From Varanus komodoensis (lineage: Eukaryota > Chordata > Lepidosauria > Squamata > Varanidae): a DNA stretch of 64,000 bases. The notes under the pieces are model-generated. The model made no database searches and had not been told where the DNA came from. It saw only the letters and a program-made list of their open reading frames with translations. The position numbers and the translations under genes are program-made. The DNA lies in the NCBI RefSeq assembly GCF_004798865.1, contig NW_025336401.1, forward strand, positions 1,987,795 through 2,051,794. The letters are read 5' to 3'. The number at the start of each line of letters is the position of its first letter. The stretch's first letter is position 1. Below are positions 63,371 through 64,000 of the stretch, one piece after another.

Positions 63371-64000
63371 AGCCTCTGAGAAGCTTCAGTTTGTCAGTGT
63401 AAACACAGCATCCAGGGTTTGTCCTTGGAAGACCCATGTGAAGGAAAGGGACTTAAGTAATCCAGGGCTAACTTGAATCCCATTCATTTCAATGGTTCTC
63501 CCTGATGTGGGACTAATGTTGGGTACTGCCCGTCATGTCTGTCTCACCCACCTTAAGGCTCATTCATGTTGGCTTGCAATCAAAAACACGTAAAAACCAA
63601 CCCTTGAGCTAATAAAGCTGGCACCTGCAGGGGCCGTCAGAGCAGTGGGTGGAAACCCCGATGGAATTTTAAGAGCCTTCAGGGTTTGGGTTGAGTGACT
63701 GCAAATGGGACAGCCAAGCAGCTTTCCAGGTGAGGGGCTTCCACCAGTGCGCAACCCCCACTGAAAGGACACTGTCCTGGTACCTGCTGGGCTTTGGGTC
63801 ATTCGTTCCGCAGGCTGGAGAGCCAAATCTGATGCAGTTCCTAAGAATGGCTGCAGGGGTGCTGAGCTCTCCTGGTCTCCCCTTGGCCGGGATGGCGCTG
63901 TGGAGCAGCAGGGGTGGGCCGCCCGCGTACTCCGCCCTTGGCCTGGCCCAGTGGATCACAGGTCAGCTGTCCGCAGCCCGCAGCTCAGATCCCTGCACTG

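Larger units (their letters stand above)
62903..64000. other. DOCK11 intron 28, right edge of window
   Basis: No further DOCK11 exon (next expected RCLTLMDRG) is seen before the window ends. The open frame at 62907-63257 is read-through after exon 28 and has no known domain. Apart from the L2 fragment at 63190, nothing is recognised. Confidence 0.5.

Noticed and set aside
1-64000. CRISPR array, operon or other prokaryotic system
   Set aside because: Spliced vertebrate genes and vertebrate transposons occupy the window; no regularly spaced direct repeats of CRISPR type were seen.

Overview
The window is vertebrate nuclear DNA, most likely from a squamate reptile. It carries two multi-exon host genes on the + strand in the order WDR44 then DOCK11, which are also neighbours at human Xq24. 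The squamate call rests on the repeats: tRNA-derived SINEs of the Sauria-SINE type, CR1 and L2 LINE ends, a short BovB-like stretch, hAT-Charlie and Tigger-like DNA elements. Gene identities come from translated exons compared with remembered human WDR44 and DOCK11; no database was searched.

Positions 246-14230 hold 18 coding exons of WDR44, from just downstream of the N-terminus to the stop codon. They encode 872 residues: a variable acidic and proline-rich N-terminal half, the RAB11-binding middle, and a seven-bladed WD40 propeller. The 3' UTR follows, with poly(A) signals at 14999 and 15186. A CTCF-core motif lies at 15464. A CpG island at about 15950-16960 is interrupted by a 100-base assembly gap (16238-16337) and is the likely DOCK11 promoter; the first coding exon of DOCK11 is not visible and probably lies in the gap.

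Positions about 17000-30904 are read as DOCK11 intron 1. They hold no convincing gene but several clear transposon fossils: a Tigger-like MITE, a nested pair of SINEs, a 709-bp hAT-Charlie element with a transposase remnant, a 177-bp hAT MITE and a reverse-strand CR1. Positions 30905-62902 hold 27 consecutive DOCK11 coding exons (994 codons), covering the conserved N-terminal region, the PH domain, the C2-like DHR-1 domain and the start of the armadillo-like middle. The gene runs off the right edge before the catalytic DHR-2 domain. Across all 45 exons the phases agree and I see no frameshift or stop. Every junction visible from both sides is GT-AG; the last donor (62903) reads GC.

Both genes act in membrane and cytoskeleton control: WDR44 as a RAB11 effector in recycling and exocytic tubules, DOCK11 as a CDC42 guanine-nucleotide exchange factor. 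Nothing in the sequence shows that they work together. Introns are short (WDR44 down to 103 bp) and the DNA is GC-rich, which fits a microchromosome-like or otherwise compact region. No bacterial operon, CRISPR array, tRNA/rRNA gene or novel protein-coding system was found.
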